Origin: Oscillospiraceae bacterium
GTDB lineage: Bacteria > Bacillota > Clostridia > Oscillospirales > Acutalibacteraceae
Direction: 5' to 3'
Assembly (NCBI GenBank): GCA_029012445.1
Contig: JAQXMC010000031.1
Coordinates: 1 to 39,952 of the forward strand
DNA: 39,952 nucleotides
Shown: positions 23,390-35,353 of the stretch, one piece after another
How the letters are laid out: each line of letters begins with the position of its first letter
Numbering within the stretch: position 1 is the first letter of the stretch
Notes under the pieces: model-generated
Seen by the model: the letters and a program-made list of their open reading frames with translations, nothing else
What the model was told of the DNA's origin: nothing
The model's database searches: none
Position numbers and translations under genes: made by a program

Positions 23390-23433
23390 ACAAATAACCT
23401 TAGGGAATCAGATAGAAAAAGAGGTATAAAGCT

Positions 23434-25011
23434 ATGAAAAAAAGAGGCAGAGGCGAGAAAAAGAAGCTCACGAAAAACGATGTGAACGAGCTTGTCACTA
23501 TCTATGACAAGTGTGGGGTTGTTGATAAATTCAAGGCGCTTTCCAAAAAGAAGCAGATAGCTGTTCTGGTTTCGGCTGTTTGCGTTCTGGTTGCGATTAT
23601 AGTTGCTATCGTGGTTGCCGCCAGGCCGAAATACACGGCCGAAGTCGGACTTGTCGAAGTAACGACAGGCAATGTCACCGAAACTATATCATCAACGGGA
23701 ACAGTCGTTTCGACTTCAAAGGACAGCTTCAAGATTTTCGATGGTGTTAAAGTCAAAAAGCTGAACTTCAAGCTCGGCGATCAGGTCAAAAAAGGCGATG
23801 TTATAGCCACCTTTGACTGCTCAGCGGCCGCCAAGCTCGTCAGTGAGAAAAAGGACGCCTATGAGCAGGCAAAAAGCGCATATGAGGACACAATGAACGC
23901 CGCGAAAACGGCTAAAACAACTCTGCCGCAGGTCGAAAAGAAGCTCGAGCAGCTCAAAAAAGAGATCGATGCTTTGCAGAAAGAAGAGGAAAGCAAGCAG
24001 CAGGAGAGCACTCAGGCAACAACTCAGTCAAGCGGCGGACTGCTGACAAGGCTTGAAAAGCTGGTTGAGAATCTCTCAAAGCTCGGCGGCAGCTTTGATA
24101 TGTCCTCCGTTATGGGCTCGAGCTCAAGCGGAATTCAGCTTCAGATGGAATATGTTGAGCTTCTGACTCAGAAAGCGACTCTTGAGGCGCAGTCCAACGA
24201 AGCCACTCAGGAATTTTATAAGCTGTTGATGGATAGCTCAAAAAAGACATATGAAGAATATAAAGATGTTTATTCAAAGCTCGAAAAGGGCTGGACTGTC
24301 GAGCAGGACGGCATAATAACAACGCTCAATATAAAAGAGGGGGAAAAGTTTGATTCTCAGAAAGCCCCCACCTCAACGCAGTCGATAGATCTTTCAACCG
24401 TCGTTTCCGCTCTTAACGGCGGAGTCGATGTCGATCAGCTTGTTTCATCTTTGACTCAGTCGGCTGTCGCAACGGCGGCGGTCGTTGATAATTATGCGGA
24501 TTTTGAAATTGAGTTTGAGATCAGCAAATACGATATACCTAAGGTTAAGCTCAATCAGAAGGCGACTATAACCGCTCTTAATGATGAATTTGAGGGCTAT
24601 GTTTCATATATCAGCCCGACTGTTGAAACCTCGTCCTCATCGCTTGACATCAGCTCTATTGCCGGATCGCTCACCGGCGGCTCATCATCGGCGGGGCTCA
24701 AGGCTAAGCTCAAGGTCAAGAACCCGGGCGCCTCGGTTATTATCGGCCTGACAGTTGATATAGTCATTGAAACAAATTACGCCGAAAATGTTACAGTGGT
24801 TCCCCTTGAGGGCATTGAGATCGACGGCAAGGACTATTACGCTTATGTCTATGACGCCAAAACAAAGGAGATAGAAAAAAGACAGCTTGAAGTCGGAATT
24901 TCATCGGATACGCTTTATGAGATCAAATCGGGCTGCAGCGTCGGCGATAAGCTTGTCAAAAATCCGACGAACGCCCTTATCGACGGCTCAAAGGTAAAGG
25001 TCACTAAGTAA
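23434..25011 (+). CDS. Membrane-fusion (HlyD/MacA-type) efflux adaptor
   Basis: The 525-aa protein has a basic cytoplasmic N-terminus, one membrane segment at about 48-68 (QIAVLVSAVCVLVAIIVAI), a barrel-sandwich half near 75-130 (VTETISSTGTVVS, GDQVKKGDVIATFDC), and a coiled hairpin rich in Lys, Glu and Gln. Its second biotinyl-lipoyl half and beta-barrel domain follow. A Ser/Gly-rich insertion sits within the hairpin region (about 195-235). It pairs with the MacB-type permease 14 bp downstream. In a Gram-positive it would extend to the outer face of the membrane. Confidence 0.88.
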   Translation: MKKRGRGEKKKLTKNDVNELVTIYDKCGVVDKFKALSKKKQIAVLVSAVCVLVAIIVAIVVAARPKYTAEVGLVEVTTGNVTETISSTGTVVSTSKDSFKIFDGVKVKKLNFKLGDQVKKGDVIATFDCSAAAKLVSEKKDAYEQAKSAYEDTMNAAKTAKTTLPQVEKKLEQLKKEIDALQKEEESKQQESTQATTQSSGGLLTRLEKLVENLSKLGGSFDMSSVMGSSSSGIQLQMEYVELLTQKATLEAQSNEATQEFYKLLMDSSKKTYEEYKDVYSKLEKGWTVEQDGIITTLNIKEGEKFDSQKAPTSTQSIDLSTVVSALNGGVDVDQLVSSLTQSAVATAAVVDNYADFEIEFEISKYDIPKVKLNQKATITALNDEFEGYVSYISPTVETSSSSLDISSIAGSLTGGSSSAGLKAKLKVKNPGASVIIGLTVDIVIETNYAENVTVVPLEGIEIDGKDYYAYVYDAKTKEIEKRQLEVGISSDTLYEIKSGCSVGDKLVKNPTNALIDGSKVKVTK

Positions 25012-25025
25012 CGGAGGGGCGCAAA

Positions 25026-26273
25026 TTGGATATATTTGAAAATATAAGGATAGCAATTTTCAGTATTCGCACCAATCTAATGCGTTCCATCCTGACAATG
25101 CTCGGAATAATCATCGGCGTTTCGTCCGTCATTGCGATAATCACCGTCGGTCAGGGCGGCAGAGATTATATCGTCGGAATGATAAAGGATATGGGCGCCA
25201 GCTGCGTTCAGTTTTCCGTCGACACAAGCTCGGCGAGCAAGACCGAATATGTAACCGACAAGGATATTGAGGCAATAAGGGGACTGGACTCGGTTTCCTA
25301 TGTTTCACCGTTCAACATGAGCGTCGGCACCTTGCAGTCAAGAAATCAATCGGGAGTCGGTGCTGTCATAGGCGGCACAAACGAGCTTGCGTCGATGTTC
25401 AATATGACTCCGACATACGGCAGAATTCCGACCGCAGAGGAATGTGAAAACGGAAAGCAGGTTGCGGTTATAGATCCGATGACGGCTTACACTTTCTTCG
25501 GATATGATAATGTAGTCGGTGAGAATATTTCATTCACTGTCATAGGCGGCCAGACGCTCACATTCAAGATAGTCGGCGTCGTCGATATGGCGGTACTGAT
25601 GAAAAACAGCGGCACAGATATGACTGAGATGATGGAGCAGTTCGGCAATATGACGACCGTGACCGGAGGTATGATATTTGTTCCAGCGACAATTATCGCC
25701 GACCTTAACGGAAACGCCGGCAGCTATGAGGCTCTTTATATCAGCGCAAGCAATGAAAGCGAGCTTGAAAGCGTCGGCGAATCGACGGTCAAGCTGATGA
25801 AGGTCAGACACAATAACGCTGACAGAGACATCTATAAATATGTCAACCTCGCAACTTATATCGACCTTCTCAACACGGTCATAAATGTTTTCACTCTGTT
25901 TATTGCGGCGGTCAGCGCTATTTCTCTGATCGTCGGCGGAATCGGAGTCATGAATATAATGCTTGTTTCGGTCACTGAAAGAACAAGAGAGATAGGCATA
26001 AGAAAGGCGCTCGGCGCGAAAACGAGAACGATAATGTTCCAGTTCCTGACGGAATCGGTCATTCTGTGTCTTATCGGCGGACTTGTCGGAATGGTTCTGG
26101 GAATCGGCGGAGCAATGCTTGTCGCCAAGGTAATGAAAATTCAGATATCAGTTCGGTTCAGCACGATAGCAATAGCTGTCGGTTTCTCGAGCGCAATAGG
26201 TATATTCTTTGGTATAAATCCGGCAAGAAGAGCGGCTAAGATGTTGCCTATCGAGGCTCTCAGAAGAGAATAA
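25026..26273 (+). CDS. MacB/FtsX-type ABC permease with TTG start
   Basis: The start is a TTG at 25026 preceded by GGAGGGGCG at good distance, and it gives the expected N-terminus (a short amphipathic helix, then the first membrane segment near 22-45). The 415-aa protein has the MacB layout: TM1, a large extracytoplasmic domain (about 50-270), and three TM segments near 275-400, ending in PARRAAKMLPIEALR. The family ATPase, normally fused or adjacent, is absent here: a terminator follows and the next gene is lacZ. The ATPase must be supplied from elsewhere or has been lost. Confidence 0.9.
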   Translation: MDIFENIRIAIFSIRTNLMRSILTMLGIIIGVSSVIAIITVGQGGRDYIVGMIKDMGASCVQFSVDTSSASKTEYVTDKDIEAIRGLDSVSYVSPFNMSVGTLQSRNQSGVGAVIGGTNELASMFNMTPTYGRIPTAEECENGKQVAVIDPMTAYTFFGYDNVVGENISFTVIGGQTLTFKIVGVVDMAVLMKNSGTDMTEMMEQFGNMTTVTGGMIFVPATIIADLNGNAGSYEALYISASNESELESVGESTVKLMKVRHNNADRDIYKYVNLATYIDLLNTVINVFTLFIAAVSAISLIVGGIGVMNIMLVSVTERTREIGIRKALGAKTRTIMFQFLTESVILCLIGGLVGMVLGIGGAMLVAKVMKIQISVRFSTIAIAVGFSSAIGIFFGINPARRAAKMLPIEALRRE

Positions 26274-26285
26274 AGCTTATTATAA

Positions 26286-26313
26286 CGGGCGGACGCTCTC
26301 GGCGTCCGCCCGA
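26286..26313 (+). terminator. Hairpin after the permease gene
   Basis: An 11-bp perfect stem, CGGGCGGACGC (26286-26296) against GCGTCCGCCCG (26302-26312), lies 12 bp after the stop. The T run is weak, so efficiency is uncertain. Confidence 0.65.
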
Positions 26314-26408
26314 TGTTTGCCCGATTTTATCGGGGAGAAAGATATATCCGCCACGCAGACGGGATTTTCCGGCAGTTTTTGCAAGCGGACAGTAAAACGC
26401 TTATTATA

Positions 26409-29611
<3,203 letters not shown>

Positions 29612-29619
29612 TATTTCTT

Positions 29620-29776
29620 GTCGGGACGGCTCTGCCGTCCCGACAGACTGTCGATAGAAAGAAAAATATCAAAATATTTGTGAGTTGGCGGGATAGCAGC
29701 TGCGGGCGCGGCTCGCCGCGAAGCGGCGTAAGTGCCCGCAACTTCAAGCGAGGCGGAAAATGCTTTTCCGGCTCGC
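29620..29776. repeat. Cluster of intergenic palindromes after lacZ
   Basis: Perfect stems are GTCGGGACGGC/GCCGTCCCGAC (29620-29644, TCT loop), TGCGGGC/GCCCGCA (29701-29707 and 29734-29740) enclosing CGCGGC-TC-GCCGCG (29707-29720), and a GCGAG/CTCGC plus CGGAAAA/TTTTCCG hairpin with a TGC loop (29748-29776). The first may serve as the lacZ terminator. The others resemble the cloverleaf repeat at 35095. No gene fits in 29612-29896. Confidence 0.72.
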
Positions 29777-29896
29777 CCGATGCAGCGACTATATTGTATA
29801 CAAGAATTTTCAAGCAGATGTTATGCGGATTTTTGATATTGATACAGGCTGAAGCATAAGCTATAATATTATAAAAAGAAGAACGGAGGATTGAAC

Positions 29897-30097
29897 ATGA
29901 AAGTCAAATTTAATCCCGATAAACAGATAGTTGAGCTTGTGAAAGAAGGCCTCAAAAAAAACGGAGGCTACTGCCCCTGCAGAAGTGAGCGGACAGAAGA
30001 TTATAAATGTATATGCAAAGAATTCCGTGAGCAGATAAACGATCCGGATTTTGAGGGCTACTGTCACTGTATGCTTTATTATAAATCAAAGGACTGA
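29897..30097 (+). CDS. Ferredoxin-thioredoxin reductase beta-like iron-sulfur protein
   Basis: The 66-aa protein is almost only the FTR catalytic-chain core: CPC, CIC and CHC motifs (YCPCRSE, KCICKEF, YCHCMLYY) spaced as in ferredoxin-thioredoxin reductase, where they hold a 4Fe-4S cluster and a redox-active disulfide. Such short homologues in anaerobes probably take part in thiol reduction with thioredoxin-like partners; no partner is adjacent. GGAGG stands 6-7 bp before the ATG at 29897, which I prefer to an upstream TTG. Confidence 0.9.
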   Translation: MKVKFNPDKQIVELVKEGLKKNGGYCPCRSERTEDYKCICKEFREQINDPDFEGYCHCMLYYKSKD

Positions 30098-30217
30098 CGG
30101 CCGGTTCATATAATTAACATCAAAAAAGCTATTTGAGATAACAATTTGTTCACAATTTGCTTTTTTCCTTGCTCTATAATAAAAAGGTATTTTGCGCTTA
30201 GCATGGAGTTGATATAA

Positions 30218-30919
30218 ATGGAAAATGAAAATAAAGACATATTAAAAAATGAAGTTCTCGGATGTGAAGAATCAGCGGAAGAAAAAAACGCCGAAACTGT
30301 GAAATGCACCGATGACGGAGCCGATAAAAGCGAAAAAAAGCCGACGGCCGGCGAAAAAGCTGTTGCGAATTTATATGATTTTGCCTCCGTCATGGTTGCT
30401 GCAATCGTCACAATAGCGATAATATTCACATTTTTCTTCAGATTTGTCGGAGTTGTCGGCAGTTCAATGGTCCCGACTCTCTACAACGGTCAGTGGCTTC
30501 TGGTCTCGGCTTATGATTCAAAGCCCGAATACGGTCAGGTCGTTATCGTCACACAGCCAAACGCATTCAATGAGCCGATAGTCAAGAGAGTTATTGCAAC
30601 CGGCGGCCAGACGATAGACATTGACTTTTCAAACGGAGATGTGACCGTCGACGGAAAGCTTCTGAACGAGCCTTACATAAATGCGCCGACAACGACACCG
30701 TCAGATTGGGAATATCCGCTTGTGATCCCCGAAGGCTATGTTTTTGTCATGGGCGACAACCGCCAGAACTCAACCGACAGCCGAAGCGAAATGGTCGGCC
30801 TTATCAAAGAGGACTATATACTCGGCGTTGTTAAATATAAAATTCTTGAAACCAAGGAGACCTCAAACGGCGGCAAGAAGACGACGCTGATCTCACCGTC
30901 GCAGTGGAAGGTCAGCTGA
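30218..30919 (+). CDS. lepB: Signal peptidase I
   Basis: The 233-aa protein has an acidic cytoplasmic tail (1-45), one membrane segment (about 52-75, [17 protein letters not shown]) and the catalytic domain outside. Ser83 in GSSMVPTL and Lys123 in VKRVIATGG form the Ser-Lys dyad with a 40-residue spacing, and the box-E motif [11 protein letters not shown] is present. It cleaves secretory signal peptides, including probably that of the LRR protein downstream. The unusually long charged N-terminal tail is the only odd feature. Confidence 0.93.
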   Translation: MENENKDILKNEVLGCEESAEEKNAETVKCTDDGADKSEKKPTAGEKAVANLYDFASVMVAAIVTIAIIFTFFFRFVGVVGSSMVPTLYNGQWLLVSAYDSKPEYGQVVIVTQPNAFNEPIVKRVIATGGQTIDIDFSNGDVTVDGKLLNEPYINAPTTTPSDWEYPLVIPEGYVFVMGDNRQNSTDSRSEMVGLIKEDYILGVVKYKILETKETSNGGKKTTLISPSQWKVS

Positions 30920-30938
30920 GCGTAGGAGATACGGATAA

Positions 30939-31148
30939 ACTGCTGTACTTGCTTACACTGATAATGAGTATGGCATTGAGCGTTATAGTCGGATAAGAGA
31001 AATATCAGCCGAGATGGTCAGTGAAATATCGGATATTCCGACCGACTGACCGCACAAAGCCTTGGCTGAGGAAAAATCCAACCGTGAACAGATAGAGATG
31101 TGTTTCAGAGCATTTTATGATAAAAGCCGGTCGGTGCAATTCGACTGA
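30939..31148 (+). pseudogene. NUDIX hydrolase remnant with internal deletion
   Basis: A start-less frame reads LAYTDNEYGIERYSRIREIS, then EMVSEISDIPTD and TGA (31047-31049). This resembles the N-terminal domain of nucleoside-diphosphate-X NUDIX hydrolases. The same frame then reads ALAEEKSNREQIEMCFRAFY to a second stop at 31146, resembling the C-terminus of the same family. The central NUDIX box (GX5EX7REUXEEXGU) is missing, so most of the gene has been deleted. Assignment rests on remembered family sequences and needs a search. Confidence 0.6.
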
Positions 31149-31171
31149 TAACCGATATATACAATTGAACG

Positions 31172-31199
31172 AAGCGCGCAGTAATACTGTGCGCTTTTT
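31172..31199 (+). terminator. Terminator after the NUDIX remnant
   Basis: GCGCGCAGT (31174-31182) pairs with ACTGTGCGC (31186-31194) around AAT and is followed by TTTTT. It probably ended the NUDIX gene and now ends lepB read-through. Confidence 0.8.
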
Positions 31200-31252
31200 G
31201 CGTTAACGCAACATTTTGCTTTCCGGTTTATGATTTATTGCACAAAATTCGA

Positions 31253-31288
31253 CTTTTTCCGATGTGGCAACTGCCATATCGGAAAAAG
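31253..31288. repeat. Long intergenic palindrome
   Basis: CTTTTTCCGAT (31253-31263) and ATCGGAAAAAG (31278-31288) enclose TGGCA-AC-TGCCA, giving a stem of 17 pairs with one wobble and a 2-nt loop. A TATAAT-like box at 31314-31319 follows and may be the -10 of the LRR gene, but its -35 is poor. Confidence 0.65.
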
Positions 31289-31444
31289 ATGTGCCACGAA
31301 AGTTGTTGAATTATATAATAAAAGTGTCGGGCAATATTTTTTCGCTGTGCCCGACGAAGCGGCGATCAGCTCGTCTGACTTGAAGCATTTTTTCTGAATA
31401 GCTCAGACCAAATCGCGTTAGTTTATAACAGGGAGGATTTTGAA

Positions 31445-34400
31445 ATGAAGACAAGAAAAACCATGAATGTTCTGCTGTCGGTATTTTTAGCTTTCACAGC
31501 CGTCATATGTATCGGTGCGTTTTCTTTTAAAGCGCAGGCGGCCGAGGAGAAAACATCGGGACTTTATAAATATGTCCTGCTGGACGACGGAACAGCTGAA
31601 ATAACAAGATACATGGGATATATGGTAACGAATGTTTCGATTCCGTCAAAAATCGACGGAAAGACAGTAACGAGCATCGGCGACGGCGCTTTCCGTTCCA
31701 CCGGTGGAACAAAGGAGATCACAGTACCCGATACGGTCAGAAAAATTGATGACAGAGCTTTTGAATACTGCAGCAGTCTGACAAAAATTTCACTGCCGTC
31801 GGGCCTGACAAGAATAGGCGAAGAAGCCTTTAACGGCTGTTCTTCACTTGCTAAGCTCACCATACCCGGCAGCGTTACGAGCTTAGGCAATAATATTCTC
31901 AGCTCAACTGCATTTTCAGAAACAAAGTCAAACTGGACAAATAACGCACTGTATCTCGGAACATGGCTTATAAGCTTTGACGAAAGCTCGGCGGGAAAGT
32001 TTGCGGTTAAAGACGGAACTGTCGGAATAGCTGAAAATATTTTTGATTATTGCAATGATCTGACAAGCATTTCAATTCCGGCGAGCGTCAAATATATCGG
32101 CAGCAGTGGTGTTGCCAATAACAGTCCGGAATTAAAGTCGATTGAAGTCGCCGCAGCAAACAAGAACTATTGCTCGGTTGACGGGGTACTTTTCAATAAA
32201 GACAAGACGCTGCTTATCAAATATCCTGCCAAGAAAGACGGAGCGAGCTATTCAGTTCCGTCAACTGTCAGGACAATCGGCGCTTTTGCGTTCAACGGCT
32301 GTGAAGCTCTCACTTCCGTGACGATTCCGTCAAGCGTTACTGCGATTCAGAAATATGCTTTTTGGTACTGCTCAAATATTGCAAGCCTGACAATTCCGCA
32401 AAGCGTTAAGTCCATCGGTGAAGGCGCCTTTTCATGTTGCTTCTCACTTGAAAAGCTGACGCTTTCCGCAGAAATTAAAACGCTTGAATACAGAACCTTC
32501 CATTGTTGCAGTGAGCTTTCAACCGTTAATATTCCGAACACGGTGACAAAGATAGGCGCCGAGGTTTTCTCGGAATGCAGCGAACTGAAGTCGGTCAGCA
32601 TACCGGAAAGCGTTTCTTATATCGGAGAAGGTACTTTTGAATCATGCATAAGTCTCACCGGTGTTAAGCTGCCGGGCGGACTTAAAATAATAAGCAACAA
32701 TCTCTTCAACGGCTGTGAGGCTCTCACTTCAATCAACTTTCCCGCAGGTCTGACGGAGATCGGCGACTCCGCATTTAAAAACTCAGGACTTGAAACTGCC
32801 GATATTCCGGATACGGTCAAAACGATAGGCGACTATGCGTTCAGCTATTCAAGCCTTAAAAAGGTCAAGCTGCCCAATGGGATTACCGATATCGGATTCT
32901 GCACATTTGAACGCACCGCCATTGAAGAGCTGACTATCCCGAACACGGTCAAAACGATCGGTGTCAGCGCATTCGAGCATTGCAATATTACCGAGCTGAC
33001 AATTCCGGACAGCGTGACGGAAATTCATCAGAAAGCGTTCAAGGACATAGCGAATCTTAAAAAGATCACAATGGGAGACGGTGTGACAAAGCTCAATGAT
33101 ATGGTCTTTGAAAACTGCCCGAACCTCACCGATGTCCGCCTTTCAAACAATCTCAGGAATATTCCGTGGTCAGCTTTCGGATATTGCGAGAGTCTGCAAA
33201 AGATAGTTATTCCCGACAGCGTTACGGAAATAGGCGGTAATGCGTTTGCCGGTTGCTATAAACTTTCCGATGTAACACTCCCGAAGAATCTCAAAAAACT
33301 CGGCGACTCTGCGTTTTATGAGTGCAAAAAGCTTTCTTCGATAGATATTCCGGGCACGCTCACCGAAATAGGTCAACTTGTGTTCTACAAAACAGCAATT
33401 TCTGAGGCAGACTGCCCTGAAAGCCTTAAATCGGTCGGCTACAATCCGTTTGAACTGACACCATTTTCAAAAAAACAGACGGATGGCGGAATTTATTGGG
33501 GCAACTGGCTCATTGCATGGAACGACCATATTGAAGTTGATGAGAACGGAGAAGCAATCAGCTACCCCGAAGACTGCCCTGATAACGAAACGATAATAAT
33601 AAAGGACGGCACTGTCGGCATTGCGGCTCAGGTATTCTGTCCGACTTCCAAAGTTTACGGCGAAAATTTAAGCTATATGCACAACGCACATCATGTTGAT
33701 AAGATAACAATTCCGAATACCGTCAAGTATATCGGTTTCGGAGCGTTTTCAAATTGTCAGTTTGAAGCGCTGACCATTCCGGACAGCGTTATAGAGATCG
33801 GCGAATTTTGCTTCCAATACTGTGATAAGCTTAAAACTGTCAAGCTTTCAAATAATATCAAGGCTCTTAACGACTATACTTTTGCCTATTGTTCCTCACT
33901 TGAAAGCATCAAAATTCCCGATAGCGTTGAAAGAGTCGGGGTGATGGTATTTTATAAAACGGCGATGTATGAAAGTCAGAAGAACAACATTGTGCAGTAC
34001 GCCGACAACTGGATCGTTGCCGCGCCGAATATCTATGGCAAGGATAAGTACACGGTCAAGGACGGCACGGTCGGTATCTGTGAAAACGCTTTCATCGGCT
34101 CGCCGACCGGTGAGATCACCATTCCAAAGAGCGTCAAGCATATTTCACCGCACGCATTCGGTTATTTTACAGTGGGAAGCTTTTATAATCAGATAAGGTA
34201 TTTTGTCGTTAAATGCTATCCTGATTCTGCGGCTCTTGATTACGCAAAAAGCAACGGTCTTACATATGAGGTTATATGCAATCACAGCTATAAGCTGAAG
34301 TCGACGCGGGCGGCGACCTGTTCTGCGGCGGGTGTCAAAACTTATGAATGCACAATATGCGGAAAGACATACACGCAGTCTGTCGCAAAGAAATCGCACA

Positions 34401-34969
34401 GCTTCAAAACGACCGTAACGAAGGCGACAATGGAGAAAAACGGCAAGATAGTCAAAAAATGCACTGCCTGCGGCGCAACAGTTACGACGACCATATCGAA
34501 AGTCTCAAAGATTACGCTTTCATCAACAAAATTCACATATAACGGAAAGACACTCAAAAACGGGACCGACTATAAGCTCAGCTATTCAAAGGGCAGAAAA
34601 TATGTCGGAAAATACTCCGTAAAGATCACCTTTATGGGTAATTACAGCGGCTCAAAAACGCTTTATTTCACTGTAGTGCCGAAGTCTGTCAAGGTCAAGG
34701 ATGTTGACAGCGGCAAGAAAAAGATGACAGTCAAATGGAGCGCCGAGAAAAAACAGACGACAGGTTATGAGATACAGTACAGCACCTCGTCTAGCTTTAA
34801 GTCCGGAAATAAGACAGTGAAAATTACGAATAATAAGACGGTTTCAAAAAAAGTCAGCGGGCTGAAATCCGGAAAGAAATATTATGTTCGGGTCCGCACC
34901 TATAAAACGGTCGACGGAAAGAAATACTATTCCGACTGGTCAAAGAAGGTTTCCGTTAAAATAAAATAA
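31445..34969 (+). CDS. Large BspA-like leucine-rich-repeat surface protein
   Basis: The 1174-aa protein has a signal peptide (hydrophobic 8-28, cleavage near AQA-AEE). About 20 or more LRR_5/TpLRR repeats follow, with the pattern ITIPxSVTxIGxxAFxxCxxL (about 45-930). Next come a Cys-pair module (ATCSAAGVKTYECTICG, CTACG), a YNGKTLKNGTDYKL module, and a C-terminal fibronectin III-like domain (1075-1174) rich in Lys and Ser. No sortase motif or C-terminal membrane anchor is seen, so it is secreted or held by charge. BspA-like proteins bind host matrix or other bacteria. The ribosome site GGGAGG precedes the ATG. Confidence 0.93.
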   Translation: MKTRKTMNVLLSVFLAFTAVICIGAFSFKAQAAEEKTSGLYKYVLLDDGTAEITRYMGYMVTNVSIPSKIDGKTVTSIGDGAFRSTGGTKEITVPDTVRKIDDRAFEYCSSLTKISLPSGLTRIGEEAFNGCSSLAKLTIPGSVTSLGNNILSSTAFSETKSNWTNNALYLGTWLISFDESSAGKFAVKDGTVGIAENIFDYCNDLTSISIPASVKYIGSSGVANNSPELKSIEVAAANKNYCSVDGVLFNKDKTLLIKYPAKKDGASYSVPSTVRTIGAFAFNGCEALTSVTIPSSVTAIQKYAFWYCSNIASLTIPQSVKSIGEGAFSCCFSLEKLTLSAEIKTLEYRTFHCCSELSTVNIPNTVTKIGAEVFSECSELKSVSIPESVSYIGEGTFESCISLTGVKLPGGLKIISNNLFNGCEALTSINFPAGLTEIGDSAFKNSGLETADIPDTVKTIGDYAFSYSSLKKVKLPNGITDIGFCTFERTAIEELTIPNTVKTIGVSAFEHCNITELTIPDSVTEIHQKAFKDIANLKKITMGDGVTKLNDMVFENCPNLTDVRLSNNLRNIPWSAFGYCESLQKIVIPDSVTEIGGNAFAGCYKLSDVTLPKNLKKLGDSAFYECKKLSSIDIPGTLTEIGQLVFYKTAISEADCPESLKSVGYNPFELTPFSKKQTDGGIYWGNWLIAWNDHIEVDENGEAISYPEDCPDNETIIIKDGTVGIAAQVFCPTSKVYGENLSYMHNAHHVDKITIPNTVKYIGFGAFSNCQFEALTIPDSVIEIGEFCFQYCDKLKTVKLSNNIKALNDYTFAYCSSLESIKIPDSVERVGVMVFYKTAMYESQKNNIVQYADNWIVAAPNIYGKDKYTVKDGTVGICENAFIGSPTGEITIPKSVKHISPHAFGYFTVGSFYNQIRYFVVKCYPDSAALDYAKSNGLTYEVICNHSYKLKSTRAATCSAAGVKTYECTICGKTYTQSVAKKSHSFKTTVTKATMEKNGKIVKKCTACGATVTTTISKVSKITLSSTKFTYNGKTLKNGTDYKLSYSKGRKYVGKYSVKITFMGNYSGSKTLYFTVVPKSVKVKDVDSGKKKMTVKWSAEKKQTTGYEIQYSTSSSFKSGNKTVKITNNKTVSKKVSGLKSGKKYYVRVRTYKTVDGKKYYSDWSKKVSVKIK

Positions 34970-35000
34970 TGCCTTTTGAATAAATTTGCACACGCATCTG

Positions 35001-35036
35001 AAGAACAGTTCCGCTTTTTGCGGAACTGTTCTTTTT
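35001..35036 (+). terminator. Terminator of the LRR gene
   Basis: A perfect stem, AAGAACAGTTCCGC (35001-35014) against GCGGAACTGTTCTT (35020-35033), has a TTTTT loop and is followed by TTT. Confidence 0.93.
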
Positions 35037-35094
35037 GAGACGGTTTTCATCAGCCTGCGGACGGTTTATCTTGAATAAGCGTGTTCAGCGGTGT

Positions 35095-35182
35095 GGCGGG
35101 GGCAAAGCGTTTTCCCGTAGGGAAAACGGCGCCGCTCGCGGCGCGCTTCTTCGCCTGCGGCGAAGAAGACTTTGCCCCCGCC
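35095..35182. repeat. Cloverleaf palindromic repeat (four perfect stems)
   Basis: The outer stem GGCGGGGGCAAAG (35095-35107) pairs perfectly with 35170-35182 (13 bp). Inside are three perfect hairpins in tandem: CGTTTTCCC-GTA-GGGAAAACG (35108-35128), GCGCCGC-TC-GCGGCGC (35129-35144) and CTTCTTCGCC-TGC-GGCGAAGAAG (35146-35168). Only G35145 and A35169 are unpaired at the junction. Another hairpin (GAAAGTC/GACTTTC, 35204-35228) follows. No gene is supported in 34970-35353. Confidence 0.9.
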
Positions 35183-35286
35183 GGCCGTGCAGTCGCTTGC
35201 CCGGAAAGTCACAATTCCGACGACTTTCAGACTCGGTATTCAGCTTGAAAATCGCATATTTTCAGCTATTTATCGAGGAGTATTTA

Positions 35287-35321
35287 TTGTGACAAATTTC
35301 TTCTGACTGCAATTGTATAAT
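35287..35321 (+). promoter_or_regulatory. Possible spoIIE promoter with wide spacing
   Basis: TATAAT lies at 35316-35321, but no -35 is found at 17 bp; the nearest is TTGTGA at 35287-35292, 23 bp away. Spo0A-activated sigma-A promoters, including that of spoIIE in Bacillus, have an unusually wide spacer of about 21-22 bp. The match is suggestive only. Confidence 0.35.
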
Positions 35322-35353
35322 ATATTGACAATCAAAGCAGGGGAGGAATATGT

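Noticed and set aside
35035..35292. An 85-codon open frame across the cloverleaf repeat
   Set aside because: It runs through perfect palindromes, is extremely Arg/Cys-rich, has no ribosome site and overlaps the LRR terminator; it is a by-product of the repeat.
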